Assembly: GCA_905182985.1 (NCBI GenBank)
Contig: CAJJDN010000039.1
Location: forward strand, 186,001-250,000
DNA length: 64,000 nucleotides
Direction of reading: 5' to 3'
Source of the DNA: Paramecium sonneborni
Lineage: Eukaryota > Ciliophora > Oligohymenophorea > Peniculida > Parameciidae
Shown here in pieces: positions 24,349 to 38,347 of the stretch; the first letter of the stretch is position 1; every line of letters starts with the position of its first letter. Position numbers and translations under genes: made by a program. The notes below the pieces were generated by a model. It saw nothing but the letters and a program-made list of their open reading frames with translations. It was not told the DNA's origin and ran no database searches.

Positions 24349-24972
24349 TACTTTGATTCATAATGCTAATAAGTTCAAAATTATAATATTATTAAATATC
24401 TAGTTGTGCCTAAGAATTAAATTGTAATCATCTGAAAAAAAAACAATTAACTTTTTGATATTCGAATTGAAATTTTGTTCAAATAAAATAAACTTAATCT
24501 TATTTATTATTTGAATTTATTTATGTTAAAAAGGAATTGATAGAAATAGCTTAAGCTCTAATCATAAATAATTAGATCAATTTAAAATCTTGGATCACAT
24601 GAAGAAGGTAAAAGAATTAAAGCAAATGTAAATTAGAAAAATTATAAGAGCAAGATGTATAAATTTAAAAGCTTTATGATATTCAGAAATATTGTGATGA
24701 TTAGTCAAGATTAGAAATTTTTTATGATCTTTAGATTAAATTAATAATTATTACATATTAAATTAGGTTTTTTACAAGACATAAGATATTAGAGAAAGAA
24801 TTCACTTAAATTATAATTTTAAATTTACTTGGGTAATTTTTTAACTTAAGACTTACTTGGAATTATTAGTGAAGCATCTTTTTTAATAATACAGGACTTA
24901 GAATAAATAAAATTGATAGATATATTAGAAAAATAACAAATAATATGAGTTATAAAATTTTATCATATTTAT
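24349..24972 (+). other. unresolved, coiled-coil-like segments
   Basis: Around 24560-24760 one frame reads as a convincing helix (LEKLQEQDVQIQKLYDIQKY, DDQSRLEIFYDLQ), preceded in another frame by NHKQLDQFKILDHMKK. Near 24850-24945 a third frame gives EASFLIIQDLEQIKL. I could not connect them by standard-size introns. A small coiled-coil gene with unusual splicing, or a relic of one, is possible. Confidence 0.3.
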
Positions 24973-25575
24973 TCATTATATTTTTTTCATTAATATCTTT
25001 TTTTTCAAAACATACACTTCTATTATAATTACAACTGCAAAAATAGTAATCCCAATTATATCAGCTTAGACAATATAAGAATATAAGCTCTCTAAACTAA
25101 AAATGTTTTCTAATTTAACTTAAGAGAAAATTATCAACTATTGTTTCATAAATTACAATTTGGCTTAAATATTATTGAGTGTTTCTTATACAAGAGCTAA
25201 ATCTTACTTTTAAGCTATTTCATGCATATCATTAGCTTCAATTCCAATTAAATATTCCAAATAAATTTCATTATACAAACCAAGTTTATCTTCAAAACAA
25301 AATTAATAATTTCCTCCTTCCATAGTTGTATAATCAAAAATAAGCTAAGTTTTACCTTCACTTTAATAAATTTATTCTATATGATCATTCTATTTTTGAA
25401 GGGTCATGTAAAAATAATATTAGTCTGTTTAAGATCGGATTTTAGTTATTAATAAAGTGTTTGGAGCTAAGACATCAACAAAACATAATTTTTCTTCTGA
25501 TTCTAAAAAGAAACTGAATTCTACTCCATGAACATAAACGATTGAATAAAGGAAATAAAAAATTAAATATTTCAT
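24973..25575 (-). CDS. p24/emp24 family cargo receptor
   Basis: 200 residues, no intron. A cleavable signal peptide (MKYLIFYFLYSIVYVHG) precedes a GOLD domain (EFSFFLESEEKLCFVDVLAP; YQFCFEDKLG), a helical stalk (DLALVQETLNNIQAKL), one transmembrane helix (IIGITIFAVVIIIEVYV) and a short lysine-rich cytosolic tail ending KKKILMKKIQ. This is the complete architecture of p24 proteins, which cycle between ER and Golgi in COPII/COPI vesicles. The tail lacks the common aromatic plus KKXX ending in exact form. Its ATG overlaps the TGA of the upstream gene by four bases (ATGA). Confidence 0.9.
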
Positions 25576-26843
25576 TGTTTTAATGATTTAAACTATTTTT
25601 AGTAGTTCTCCCACTCTTTTCTAATAGTTTCCCTTAACTATTTTCTTTTTTGATTAATTTCATTCATATTTCTTTTTAGTATAAGCAATTCTGTTAAAAT
25701 TTCCTTATCAGATTAAGATTCTCCTTTTTAAGTTTTGACATTTACTTCACAACAAAAGTTTTTTGTTTCTTCATCGTCATCATCATCTTCTTCCAATTAT
25801 TCTAATTGTTAATTAACTTTTTTTTTTAACTTCCGTTGTTATCTTTTTTTTCTTTGTTTTTCCTTTTTGGCTTCGATTTATTTTTCTTCCTATTCGATAT
25901 AAGCAATAAACATTTATTATTATTTTTCATACTCTATTTATTGAATTCTATTCTCAATTCTTTATATGATTAATTATTTAAGCTATAATATTTTGGATTA
26001 ATATTACAATTCTTATAAAATTTATTTTCAAATGATACTTCTAAATAAATTGATCCCTACCATTTAAAATTTTCTCTAATATCAATGAGCTAATAGCTCT
26101 TAATATTTTCAATTTAATATTATCTTAGATTTAAATATCTAATACTGTTGTACCAAATTTTAATATTTTATCAAAAAGAATATACTATGCATACTCAAAT
26201 AAGAAAATACATCATAATTAATTATTATTTAATTATCTCTTTATCGAATAAATTCATTGAAATTGATATTGTCATCAGGATCTATTATATCATTTATGTG
26301 CATAATAATATCTTTTTCATTAGTAAAGGTGTCATTTACTTGCATTTATTTTAGAAAGTAATTTACTTTAGTCTTAAATACATCAGGACTTATAGTTATT
26401 TGAAATTCTCCTTTAAATAAAAACTTTGGGAAATCCATCAAACTTAATCTATTTTGTCCAAGTATATTAAGTGAATATTTTTATTTATTAGTACTTAATA
26501 AATCATTTCTTTTTTATCCAAATAAGTTTGTATTATGAATCTCACATTAGATTCTATATTGCCTTAAATCACTTTATAAAAATAAGAATTTTTCTTATCT
26601 GCTTAAAAAAGATTAATATAACTCTCTATATTAATTTATAAGATCGTTAGCACAATTTTAACAAACTAATATTTCTCTACAAGCTTAAATGAATTCGTAA
26701 TCTGAAAAGTTTGAATTTCTTTCAAATTCTTTCTCATTTATTAAACTATAATCAGCTTAACTCTATTGAATAGATGGTGGTTTATCTTAAGTATTTGTAG
26801 TTCCTTTAGCAAATTAAACTTATTTCTTTTAATTTGCTTTCAT
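25572..26843 (-). CDS. EF-hand and coiled-coil protein
   Basis: 406 residues, introns at 26185-26210 (26 nt) and 25983-26007 (25 nt). The N-terminal half has a Cys pair (LVCQNCANDL) and an EF-hand-like loop (DPDDNINFNEFI) with most calcium ligands. The C-terminal half is a long charged helix with KKEKQRKKRQQRKLKKK and an acidic run EEDDDDDEE. A calcium-responsive structural role is plausible but unproven. The stop TGA shares bases with the ATG of the following p24 gene. Confidence 0.65.
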
Positions 26844-26972
26844 AAATATTTTTATTAATAAATAAAATGATTATAATGAATCATAGCCTTATTTATAATA
26901 ACATAATTAGTATAAAATAAATTAGTTTTTTAAAAATTATGTAAAGCCAAAATGAAATGATAGTTATATAGA

Positions 26973-28256
26973 TCAATCAGATTATTATAAATCTTCTTTT
27001 TTAATCTTCTATTCTTCTATTAGTTAATCTATCTCAGTTTTTTCAAACCATTTAATTCTTTTACCTTCATTCCATTCTCCCACTTTAACTTCTTTATTTT
27101 ATAAATAGTAAATTCCAATTCCATGTTACCTTCCTTTTAGATTGAAATAATTACATACCCTAAATCCAAGTACCTATATATTTTCTTCCATCAGCCCATT
27201 CAAAAACTCCTTTACCATGCTTTTTATCTTCTTCATATTCCTATTTTTTTAAATTAATTTATTACTCCAGTATATTTTCTGCCATCTTGCCAAATGATCT
27301 ATCCTTTTCCATGCATTTTGTTCTTTTTCCATTATCCTTTATAAACTCTTTTGTCAGGCCAAATATAAGTTCCTTCACCATGAATATCATTTTATAGAAA
27401 TTCACCTTAAAAATTATATCCTTAATTTTACCATCATATCTTGAACCATCAGCAAAATTAAGAATTCCTTTACCATGTTTTTTTCCTTCAAAATATTAAC
27501 CCTCATATTTAGCTCCATCTGGCCAATTTTCTACTCCTTTACCATGTTATTTATCATTTTCCCACTTTATATATTTAAAAGGAAACTTACTTCACCTTCA
27601 TATTTTGCTCCATTTACATGTATATAAGTTCCTTTTCCATTAGCTTTATCATTTTTCCATTCTCCATCATAAACATCTCCATCAGCATGAGTTAATTTTC
27701 CCTAAAATTGTTAAAATTTAAATACCCTTCCTGATGACTTATCTTCTACCCATTCACCTTCATATATAGAACCATCAGGCCACTTTTATTTACCAAAACC
27801 ATCTCTCATTCCATTCTTCCATTCTCCTTCATAAACTGCCCCTGACTCTAATTATATAGGAGGTAGTTTTTTTCTTTCATTGCTATTCATTGTACTTTTT
27901 ATTAAGTCGTTCCCTTCTTAATTATTTGCAACATTCATGCTAACTGAATGATTGGCTGATATATTTAACTATTTTTCCTATTCCTAAGATTTTTTTGAGT
28001 TCTCATCTACATTTTTAGCAGCTGTTTCTTTAACAGCTTCTTTTTTCTACTCTTTTTTAGTTTCTTTCTTTTGTTTTTGTTGTTCTTAATCTACAACAAA
28101 TCTCTCATGATCTTTTGCTTACACTTTTTATTCAGGTTATGCATTATCATTTTCAGAATTATCATGTTTAGCTTTTACTTTATCTCTTCCTATTTTTAAT
28201 TCAGTTGCTTCACTTTCTTACTTAGCGCAACATGATTAACAATTAGCAGCACCCAT
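26973..28256 (-). CDS. MORN-repeat protein with acylation-type N-terminus
   Basis: 385 residues in six exons (introns 27702-27725, 27565-27590, 27406-27431, 27241-27265 and 27134-27158). The start MGAANCQSCCAK has a Gly2 and three cysteines, as in proteins that are N-myristoylated and palmitoylated. A charged linker precedes about eight MORN repeats of the YEGEW...GFGKQKWPDG type ([34 protein letters not shown]). MORN repeats typically form membrane- or cytoskeleton-associated rods. The five introns were placed by restoring the 23-residue repeat; four interrupt or abut a repeat. The 24-nt intron is another 3n intron lacking TGA. No kinase domain is attached. Confidence 0.85.
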
Positions 28257-28388
28257 GATAATTTGTCAAATATTTAATATTAATTTAAACCTGTAAATTT
28301 CATTTCAACACTACACTTACAGATTTATAATCCATTACTATTATTTATTCATTCATATGAATAATATTTTTACTTATAGTAAACATAA

Positions 28389-28832
28389 ATGTTTAAATTT
28401 CAATAATTATTGCTTACTAAATTTTGTTCCTACAGAAGAGTCATAATTCCAAAAGAGAAATTAGAATGTAGATTTAGCAAAAGTTCTGGACCAGGAGGAC
28501 AACATGTCAATAAAACAAATTCTAAAGCTGAAATAAGATTCAATCTTTAATCTGCTGATTGGTTAAGTGATGAGTAAAAATCAAAATTCATCAGACTTTA
28601 TCCTAATTATGTCAACAAGGAAGGAGAAATTATTCTAACAAGTTAATTCACTAGAGAATAATCTAAAAATTTAGAAGATGCTATTGATAAATTAAGAGAA
28701 ATGATATTCGAATGCAGTAAACCAGATAAAAATGCTTTTACAATACCTCCACCAAGTTAATATAAGATTAAATAAAGAATTTAATGCAAAAGATAAAGAT
28801 CAGATGTTAAAAAAACAAGAAATATAAAATGA
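28389..28832 (+). CDS. ICT1/MRPL58-type peptidyl-tRNA hydrolase
   Basis: 147 residues, one exon. It carries the release-factor catalytic motif [20 protein letters not shown], whose GGQ triggers hydrolysis of peptidyl-tRNA in stalled ribosomes. A basic tail ([14 protein letters not shown]) corresponds to the ribosome-binding tail of ICT1/ArfB. The start [17 protein letters not shown] looks like a mitochondrial presequence. Family length is met without the codon-recognition domain of true release factors. Its role should be rescue of mitochondrial ribosomes. Confidence 0.9.
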
Positions 28833-28891
28833 ATCTGTAGCTTCTATTTGTGTAAATTAATTTAGATTATTCTAAAAACAAATACCAATAA

Positions 28892-30634
28892 TCACAAAAC
28901 AGATGCCATCCTTTCTATTAGTTTTGTATCACAAAGTGCACTTTTTAAGTATAGATCATGTAATTTACTCATCAAAATAGCATTCTATCTCAAATCATCA
29001 AATCTAAAAGTTATTACCTATATTTATATTTGATCTAATACAATTTCTAACAATTTATAAAACTCTCTTGATCCGATTCTAGTAATCAAATAACTATAAG
29101 CAATTTCATAAATTTCTTAAGGTGTTATTTCTCTAACTTCCTTTAATCTCTATAAAACTGATTAAATATCAAAAATACTTTTTCTTTCAATATCAGCATA
29201 AAATTCTTGGTTATCATTTTCTGTTATATAATAGGATTTTACAATTTCTGCTATTTCTATTGATGTGAATTCATGTTTTAAAGAGGAAATTTTGTTCATC
29301 ATAATTTTAAATAGTTTCCTAGATATATATACTATAAATTACTTTGAGCCTCTATATGAAAGCAAAAAGCTTTTAATTATTAATTTTAACTCCTATAATT
29401 CATATTTATCAAAATTTTCAAAAATTTTACTTTCCAATTTTTACATAAATTTTTCACTACCAAATTCAAATCCAAATCCTTAACTTACTAAACAAATTTA
29501 TTCAAAATTCAAAGAATCAAATTATTTCATAAGAAATTATTCAACATCATTAAAATAATTTTTAAATGGTTAACTTTTAACAATATCAGCTGTATCCTAT
29601 TTCTCACAGAGTTATCCCATAACAAGAACTCCTTAAATTATCGAATTTAATGGTAAATCTTTATAAATTGTTTAATCTTATGAATTTTATAGCATGATCT
29701 CTATTAAACCGCGTATAAAGAATTTAGTTCTATATATTCATATTGATATCTTACCCTCTTTAAACTCTCCAATAACACATCAATGTTTAAATAACAGTTT
29801 GATATTGTTAGTTGATGTCTTTTAATTTATGAATTTCATCCTTTATTTAATTTTCGCATTAATCCCAAAATTAATCTGAACCCTCTTTTTAATTACTCAG
29901 ATGAGTTAAGATTTCTAAAAGCTATTATAAAGTCAATTTAGACATCCTATTTAATATTGATATTTCTAGTTGACCCCAAATTTCATGATCTGATGGCAAA
30001 CATAAAATATCAAGCAATTTTGTGATTTTTACTAAATTATCAACATTGCTAATTATTCTTATTTATTTAGTCAAGATAGCTTAAAATTCTTAAAACTCAT
30101 ATCTTATTAAATCATCTTCTGTAATTTTATCTGCAAATTGAATAAATGCATTAACACAAGACATTAAATTCTGTTCAGTTAATTGTACTTTAAGCGTTCC
30201 TAAAAAATTAAACATTTCTTCTGGATGCTTAAATTCACTAGAGTATTAGATATTTATATTATCAATAAAAACTTTCGCAAAATCTATTTTTCCATAATTA
30301 ACTTCGTGTTCTCTTGCTTACCTTATAGTTTATGTATGGATTTCTTTTTCATTTTTTATTTTCATTTTTTCATATTCTTCTCTCTTTTTCCTTAGATCAG
30401 ACAAATATTCCTCTTTTCCTCTCCATTCTTTTAATAATTAATTATTATACCACCCGTTTAATTTTAATTCTTCTCGTCGTTTTTTCCAGTCTTTGATTAA
30501 TTTGCTTCTTTTCTCCAGAAAAAATTAAAAGCAGGTCTTAAAGATGTCTTTCGATAATACTTTATAATATTCATAATTGTAATTAAAAATAAAATTAAAC
30601 AAAAATGTTTTCTACATTTCCTAATTATTTTCAT
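28892..30634 (-). CDS. helical-repeat protein, possibly organellar
   Basis: 558 residues with introns at 30560-30600 (41 nt, unusually long here) and 29730-29754 (25 nt); both are needed for frame. After a basic N-terminus (MKIIRKCRKHFLLSKDIFK) the chain is made of short helical units with recurring L/I spacing (FQEFQAILTKQIRIISNVDN; EIAYSYLITRIGSREFYKLLE). This pattern resembles octo- or heptatricopeptide-type RNA-binding repeats of mitochondria, but no unit is clear enough to name. It converges with the mitochondrial ICT1 gene, 59 bp away. Confidence 0.6.
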
Positions 30635-31282
30635 TGATTATAGTATAAATATAGGAAATAGATAAGATGGTTAAAAAATTAAAATTTTACATTAAAATGG
30701 CAAGCTTTGATGATTAACTTTTATAATAAGTAAAAATAATAAAATCTTTAAATTAATACAAAGTTCTTTTATTTTATTTTCTAGAAGATTATAATAACCC
30801 TTTGCATATTATTAATAAATTGAACTCAAAAAGTGATTTTCTCTTAAAAAACAAAAATATTAAAAATATAAAAACGAGTAGTTGATTTAAATTTCATGAA
30901 ATTATTTCATGAAATTTATTATTTTAGTACTATCATCTTGCTTAATAGACTTATCAAACTCAATTAATACCTTGAATATTAGAATTTCTCACAATATAAT
31001 TATTCTTACTCATGGATTTTATTCGGAAATTTTTATTTTTTTGTTTTTCTATTTTTAAATCCTATAATGATTACTTCAAACTTAATTTGAAAAATCCTTA
31101 TTCTCAAATCTAATTATTATTTATACAATATTAATAATAACTTTAATTCAATATTAGTAAAACTCTAAAGTAGATAAATATTTTAATTTATTAATTATTA
31201 TCATTTAACTAAAAACCAACAAACTTTTAAGGAATAGAAATATAAAGACTTAAAATTTTATGATATTTTTTTTTAATTTATA
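30635..31282. other. intergenic with a perfect palindrome
   Basis: AT-rich spacer upstream of the helical-repeat gene. The only structured element I see is the palindrome at 30889-30917, listed separately. Confidence 0.5.
30889..30917. repeat. perfect 29-bp palindrome (14-bp arms, 1-nt centre)
   Basis: Left arm AAATTTCATGAAAT (30889-30902), one T, then the exact reverse complement at 30904-30917. The arms are themselves made of an inner palindrome (TTTCATGAAA) repeated twice, so the site can also be read as two copies of that 10-mer. It lies in non-coding DNA about 255 bp upstream of the minus-strand start at 30634. It could be a dyad binding site or just a fold-back. Confidence 0.8.
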
Positions 31283-31903
31283 ATGTACCAATTGAGAAAT
31301 GACTATGCTGATTATTCAAGGAACTATGAAAGATATCACAAACTACTTGTAAAGGCCTTATAAATTGAATGCAATAACAGGTCTGCTAAATAGAATTTTC
31401 AAATTGTAGACTGGTTATTTATTAAAATTTAATATCTACTTAAATAGATTATAATAAAAGAGTATGAATTTAAGTAAAAAAAGTATTTTCTAATATTATA
31501 CTTCAAGTAAGAGAGAATATAATAATGCATATCAATATTATTAATAATTGATAAATCAATTAATATATTTTAATATTAATAATCATAACCTTAGATCCTT
31601 GAATTTGAAAAAAATATAAAATTTCTCAAATTGTTACTCAATTATAAAGTATAAAGATCTAATAAATTTAATATTTATAAAATAATATTTTAGGGAGAAA
31701 TTTTTACAAATTCTGGAATTGGTTCAGCATTCTTAAAATTTTAATCTAAGTAATTTTTCAGTTTTCTGTAAATGACTTAAAAATCTAATTAAATTAAAAA
31801 TTTTCAAAGCCTTTTTATTTAAATTCTAATACAATTAAACTTTTTGATTTCTTATTTCTATGATTATTTTTTTGATTCTAAAATAATACATTAAGTTTAT
31901 TGA
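31283..31903 (+). CDS. doubtful ORF, 206 residues
   Basis: Frame MYQLRNDYADYSRNYERYHKLL... open to TGA 31901-31903. The first 60 residues look protein-like, including KALQIECNNRSAKQNFQIVDW. Later parts become Ile/Phe/Asn-rich, as untranslated AT-rich DNA does under this code. It may be a short gene with unplaced introns or a relic. No domain seen. Confidence 0.25.
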
Positions 31904-32769
31904 GAATATTGATAAAAATAATCAATTCTTGTATTTTAAGAATGCTCAGACTTCTGAAATTCTAATTTAATTATTCTCATATATTCAATTTTTACATAAA
32001 TCTGACTAAAATAGAAAATATCGTCATAATTTTATTAAAAAGTTTAAATAAAGATATTATATATAAATAGACATAAGATAATATTAGATTAAGTATACAA
32101 ATTAATATAAGGGTCATTAGTTTTTTAAGATCTATGGATTTACCCAATAAAGATGAGGTTTCTAATTTATTAATTTTTAAACTAGCCTTCCTATAGCCTA
32201 AGCAGGTTCCTTCTAATTAAATTAACAATGAACAATGTTTAGGTTAAATTTAACTTTTTTCTTGCTATTTTTTTATTTGGCAAGGCCTTCAGTTTGTATT
32301 TAGGGAGTTTCTATGAAAGAATTTGTTTGAGATTAAATTTTATTGGAAAAGTCATCTGTACATTGGGTATTATCAACATCCAGATTCCTATAAGATTCCA
32401 AAGGCTGCATGAAAATAGGTCTGGGTCCAATAAGATGATTTTAATTAAATTACAGCATATTTTTATTTTTCATTAAATATTAAATAAGTACTAAAATTAA
32501 CTATGATTTGAGTTATTAGATTTGTATATTTGAGCCTAATTCTTGAGATTTAATGAAAAAAATTAGAGAAAAATGTAATTACTTTAAGTATTTTTCTTAC
32601 GTTATAATCTTCTTTTATTTTTAAATTAATATTTCAAAAATACAAAATATTTTATAATAATTGATCTTGATTCTCTAAAATGTATTTAGATAAGTTGTTC
32701 AGGATTAGAAAAAAACAATATTGAGATCTTTTTTAAAATAAATTTAATTATAATATAATCATCTAAATT
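31904..32769. other. intergenic, no gene seen
   Basis: AT-rich sequence downstream of the AMPK-like gene on its 3' side. Short open stretches near 32160-32480 show no conserved pattern. Confidence 0.5.
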
Positions 32770-34609
<1,840 letters not shown>

Positions 34610-34687
34610 TTACTGTTATAATTAATATTTAATTGAATGGGTGTTTAATAAAGCAATACAAATGAATGTGTTTCATTCTTGTCAAAT

Positions 34688-36867
34688 ATGAAAATGATCT
34701 AAGAAAAAGGAAATTGCAGAGTTTATGAGAATTAAAAGAACTAAAAATTTGATTATAAAGAATTTAAATCAAGTGAAACTTCATTTAAGGATGAGTTAGA
34801 AGTAGGAAAAGAAATTTAGAACTAAAATTATTCAGGAATTGCTAAAATTGAATAGATTGAAGTTCAAACATTAGAAAAATGGTATACAAACTATTTTACT
34901 TTATGTCTTTTAACTGAACATCCAACCTATTCACTTAAAGAGTATTGTTAAAGAAAAGAAAAATATTTAACTTATTAATAAATAACAGAACTTCTAGTCT
35001 CAATTTCAGGAGCATAACATATTTTAGGAATGAAAAAACAATATTTAAGCTTTGATAACATATTTACTAACGATGGAAATATTTGGAAACTTAAGCCATT
35101 TTTTGAATCAGAATCCTCATATGAGAAATTGATGAAGTTTAAAGCTCAAAAAATAGTTGATTTCGAATTAAATAGTTTTCCTGCTCCTGAAGAATTTGAA
35201 GGCAAAGTATGTGATCCAGATAGAGTTCAAGTTTTTGGTCTTGGTATAATTATTTTAGAATTAATTACAAGTAAAAAGGATATTATCTTATAGAACAGAA
35301 AAGCAGTAATTTATATTAAGAATATAAATTAAATGAAACTCTACTTTCTTAGCGCATTTAGGCTATTTTAAACGTGAAAAATCAATTTTCTGGGAATGTT
35401 ATTGATATAATTATAGATATGATTGATACAGATTTAGTGAGAAGACCTAATTTTTAATAATTAGTGAAAAAACTGAAGTCTCCTTCATCTAAAATAGTAT
35501 GTATTTAAACTAAAATGGGTGATATACAAGAGATTAGTAAATTACATTAAAGTAATTCGATTAATTTGTTTGGTTCTAAAAATTTTAGTCAAATAGAACA
35601 ATAAAAACTCAGTCAAGCTTTAGAATAAGCATAAGTTTAAATTTCTGATAGCATTAAAAAAATGAAAAAATAATAGGAAAGCATTAGATACTCATAAATA
35701 AGACATGAATAGAACGGTAATGAATATTAGGGTGAAATTGTAAATAATTTATATTAAGGAAATGGTAATTAATCATATTAAATAGGTCGTCTAAAATCTA
35801 AATCAGGAGATTTGATTTATGAAGGGGAATTTTTAAAAGGTTAATATCACAATTTTGGAGTTCAATACTTTTACAATACAAATAAATTGTAAAAAAGTTA
35901 TGATTTTTAAAATTGTTAAGATATCATGAAATATGCTAAACAATATGAGGGATATTTTTAATTAGGAATGTAAGTTTTTTTAAATATTTTAGGAAACATG
36001 GAGATGGTAAATTGATTTTAAATAATGGAGAATATTATATTGGAGAATTTAGAAATGATTAATTAAATGGATGTGGTTAATTTGATTAATTAACAAAGAA
36101 TAGAGTAATAGGTTTTTGGAATAATGGAATATTAAGATCAACTCCAACATTTTAAAAAGAATTTACATCAATTTAATCTCCTCATTTTTCTAATGAATCA
36201 AAAATTCCAGATGAAATTTAAAAATAACCATAAACTTAGATAAATTCTGATCTTATGCCACATCATTAAGGAGATTTTGGAGTTGAAACATCATAAATAT
36301 AATTTAATGGTATAAGCAAACTTTAATCTTGTAAAAGCTTATTGGAAGCTTCAATTAATAATCATTAATAATATTTCAATTTTAAGTAGTCTTAAAATAA
36401 AAAAGATTATAAATTATATTATGATGAAACAAAGACTATGTTAAAATATGAAGGGTAACTTTTTACTGGTTAGATGCATGGAAGAGGCACTTTATATTTT
36501 AAGGATGGAAGAGTTCATTATGAAGGAGATTTTGTGGCTGGGAATTATGAAGGGTTTGGAATTTTATTTAATGAAAAACCAGAAATAGAGATGAATATAA
36601 ATTATAATGATTTAAGAGATGTTAACATAAAGGGATGGTGGAAAAAATATGAAGGAACATTTTAGAATGGATAGTATAATTATAAATTATAATTAAAGGA
36701 AAGAAGGTCATGGTTATTGGTATTTGACTGATGATTCTGTTGTATTAGGGCTATTTTAAAATGATTAAGTTCATGGAGAAGGATACTTAAAAAGACCTAA
36801 AATTTAAGATGTTTATGCAGAATGGTAAAATGGAATCCTTTAGCAAGTTAGATAAGGCAAACTATGA
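34688..36867 (+). CDS. pseudokinase fused to MORN repeats
   Basis: 702 residues; introns 35271-35293, 35970-35992 and 36674-36698. The first 280 residues follow a kinase fold. KYLTYQQITELLVSISGAQHI aligns with the helix before the catalytic loop, and FPAPEEF sits at the APE position. FGLGIIILELIT matches helix F, and LVRRPNFQQLVKKL matches the last helix. HRD and DFG are absent (the loop reads LSFDNIFTNDGNIWKLKPF) and no VAIK is seen, so it should be catalytically dead. The rest holds MORN-type repeats (IYEGEFLKGQYHNFG; MHGRGTLYFKDGRVHYEGDF). It probably acts as a scaffold near membranes or cytoskeleton. Confidence 0.75.
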
Positions 36868-36983
36868 AATCATATATATTTTTATTATTAATAAGCTAAA
36901 TCAATCAATTGCATTTTTATTATAATTAGCAATATGATGTAATTATTAAACAAAATTTAAAAAATAATACAATATATGATTTA

Positions 36984-37346
36984 TCATTCGGTCATACTTT
37001 CTTTATTTATGCAGACTCTTTTTGAGTCAAAGTCAAATAGGAGTAAAGTAGAAGCCTTTCTTTTATCTTGTAACAGTTCTTCTTTTGTTATTGATGTACA
37101 AATTATAGATTCCATTTGATCTGAATGAATACTTACATTTTCTTCTATTTAATAATCTAGTTCTTATTCAGATTCATTTTATGGCTCTTTATTTTGTTAT
37201 AACTCAAATGAATTTTCATTTTCTTCATCTTACGATAACACTTCATCTGAAATTTCGCTAAGCGCTTCTTCTTTGAATATGAAACTGTAGGCTTTTTTAA
37301 GCCATCCGTCAAATTTTCTATTTAATTTAGTTGTTGTGTTTCCCAT
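36984..37346 (-). CDS. small protein with myristoylation-type start
   Basis: 120 residues, single exon. MGNTTTKLNRKF fits an N-myristoylation signal (Gly2, Thr6, Lys7). The centre is very acidic (SDEVLSQDEENENSFE) and the end is basic (KRKASTLLLFDFDSKR). No known domain. It is presumably membrane-anchored through its N-terminus; function unknown. Convergent with the pseudokinase-MORN gene. Confidence 0.6.
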
Positions 37347-37442
37347 TGTATTTAAAATATTATTAACTGAATTAAAATATATATATTTATAAACATAAGA
37401 TAATTATATTTTCTAAAAAAAAATAATATTTACGAATTCCAT

Positions 37443-38138
37443 TCAATTAACCGATTTCTCCCATTTTTCAAAATCTTTGTATCTGACAACAAAATCATTT
37501 TGATTTCTTTTAGACATCGAAATACTCTATAAAATTATTTATATAAATACAGTCAGTAGTGATTTGGCATCATCCCCAGCATTTTCGAATAATTAGCAAA
37601 ATTCATCAAAATCAAGTTAAATGCCATGGTCACCTAATATTAAATCTAAATCGAAATTCAATTCAAATTCTTTCTATATTGTTTCGATTATTGTAGATTT
37701 TAATACATATCCAGATTTATCAAGTTAACCACCTAAGGCACAAAAGGCATCGACTACTTAATTTTTGATTTAGTACTATATTCTTAAGTAATTGTTTCCT
37801 CTTCATTCAATTGTTATTGATATTACTTCAATTTACAATAAAGATCACAAATTTGTTTTAAGTCAAGAAATTTTGCATTCATTATCTTTAATTCTTCATT
37901 AAACTTATTAATAAGTTTATCATTATCTAACAATTTGAGATCTTCATATTAATTTTAATCAATTACCTCTAAGAACATCATCTACTTCATGTTTTCCTAC
38001 ATAGCCAGTTCCTTTTGGGTCAAATTTTTTAACTTGAGTAATTATTTCATTCATTTCATCTTAGTTTAAATTGAACATGCTTTTTGCTTATTAAACTAAG
38101 TCCTAATATTCTACATTCAGTGTTTGTTTTCTTTTCAT
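37443..38138 (-). CDS. EF-hand protein (calmodulin-like)
   Basis: 208 residues; introns 37942-37966 (25 nt), 37757-37776 (20 nt) and 37527-37550 (24 nt). A first EF-hand-type unit reads VKKFDPKGTGYVGKHEVDDVL (loop D-x-K-x-T-x-Y, partly degenerate). A second reads LGGQLDKSGYVLKSTIIETI, and the last unit is LDFDEFCQLF. The size and irregular hands resemble axonemal EF-hand light chains such as outer-arm docking-complex subunits, but this is only a resemblance. Ends KDFEKWEKSVN. Confidence 0.65.
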
Positions 38139-38347
38139 TTTATTTTGATTCTAATTAAAATTAAAACTAAATGATAATCGTACGACAAAAAATTAAATTC
38201 AGTTAACAAAATGATTATCAACATATTTTAACAAAAGAATAATAATTTAAAAGAAAAAGTCTTTAATAAATTAAAGAATACTTAAACAATTCTTTTAGTC
38301 AAATAAACTAAATATAATTGGTATGTGATATTGCAAAAGTCAAAAAC

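Noticed and set aside
32160..32480. Small plus-strand gene around the 60-codon frame at 32294
   Set aside because: Composition is not protein-like outside a short stretch and no conserved motif or intron is visible.
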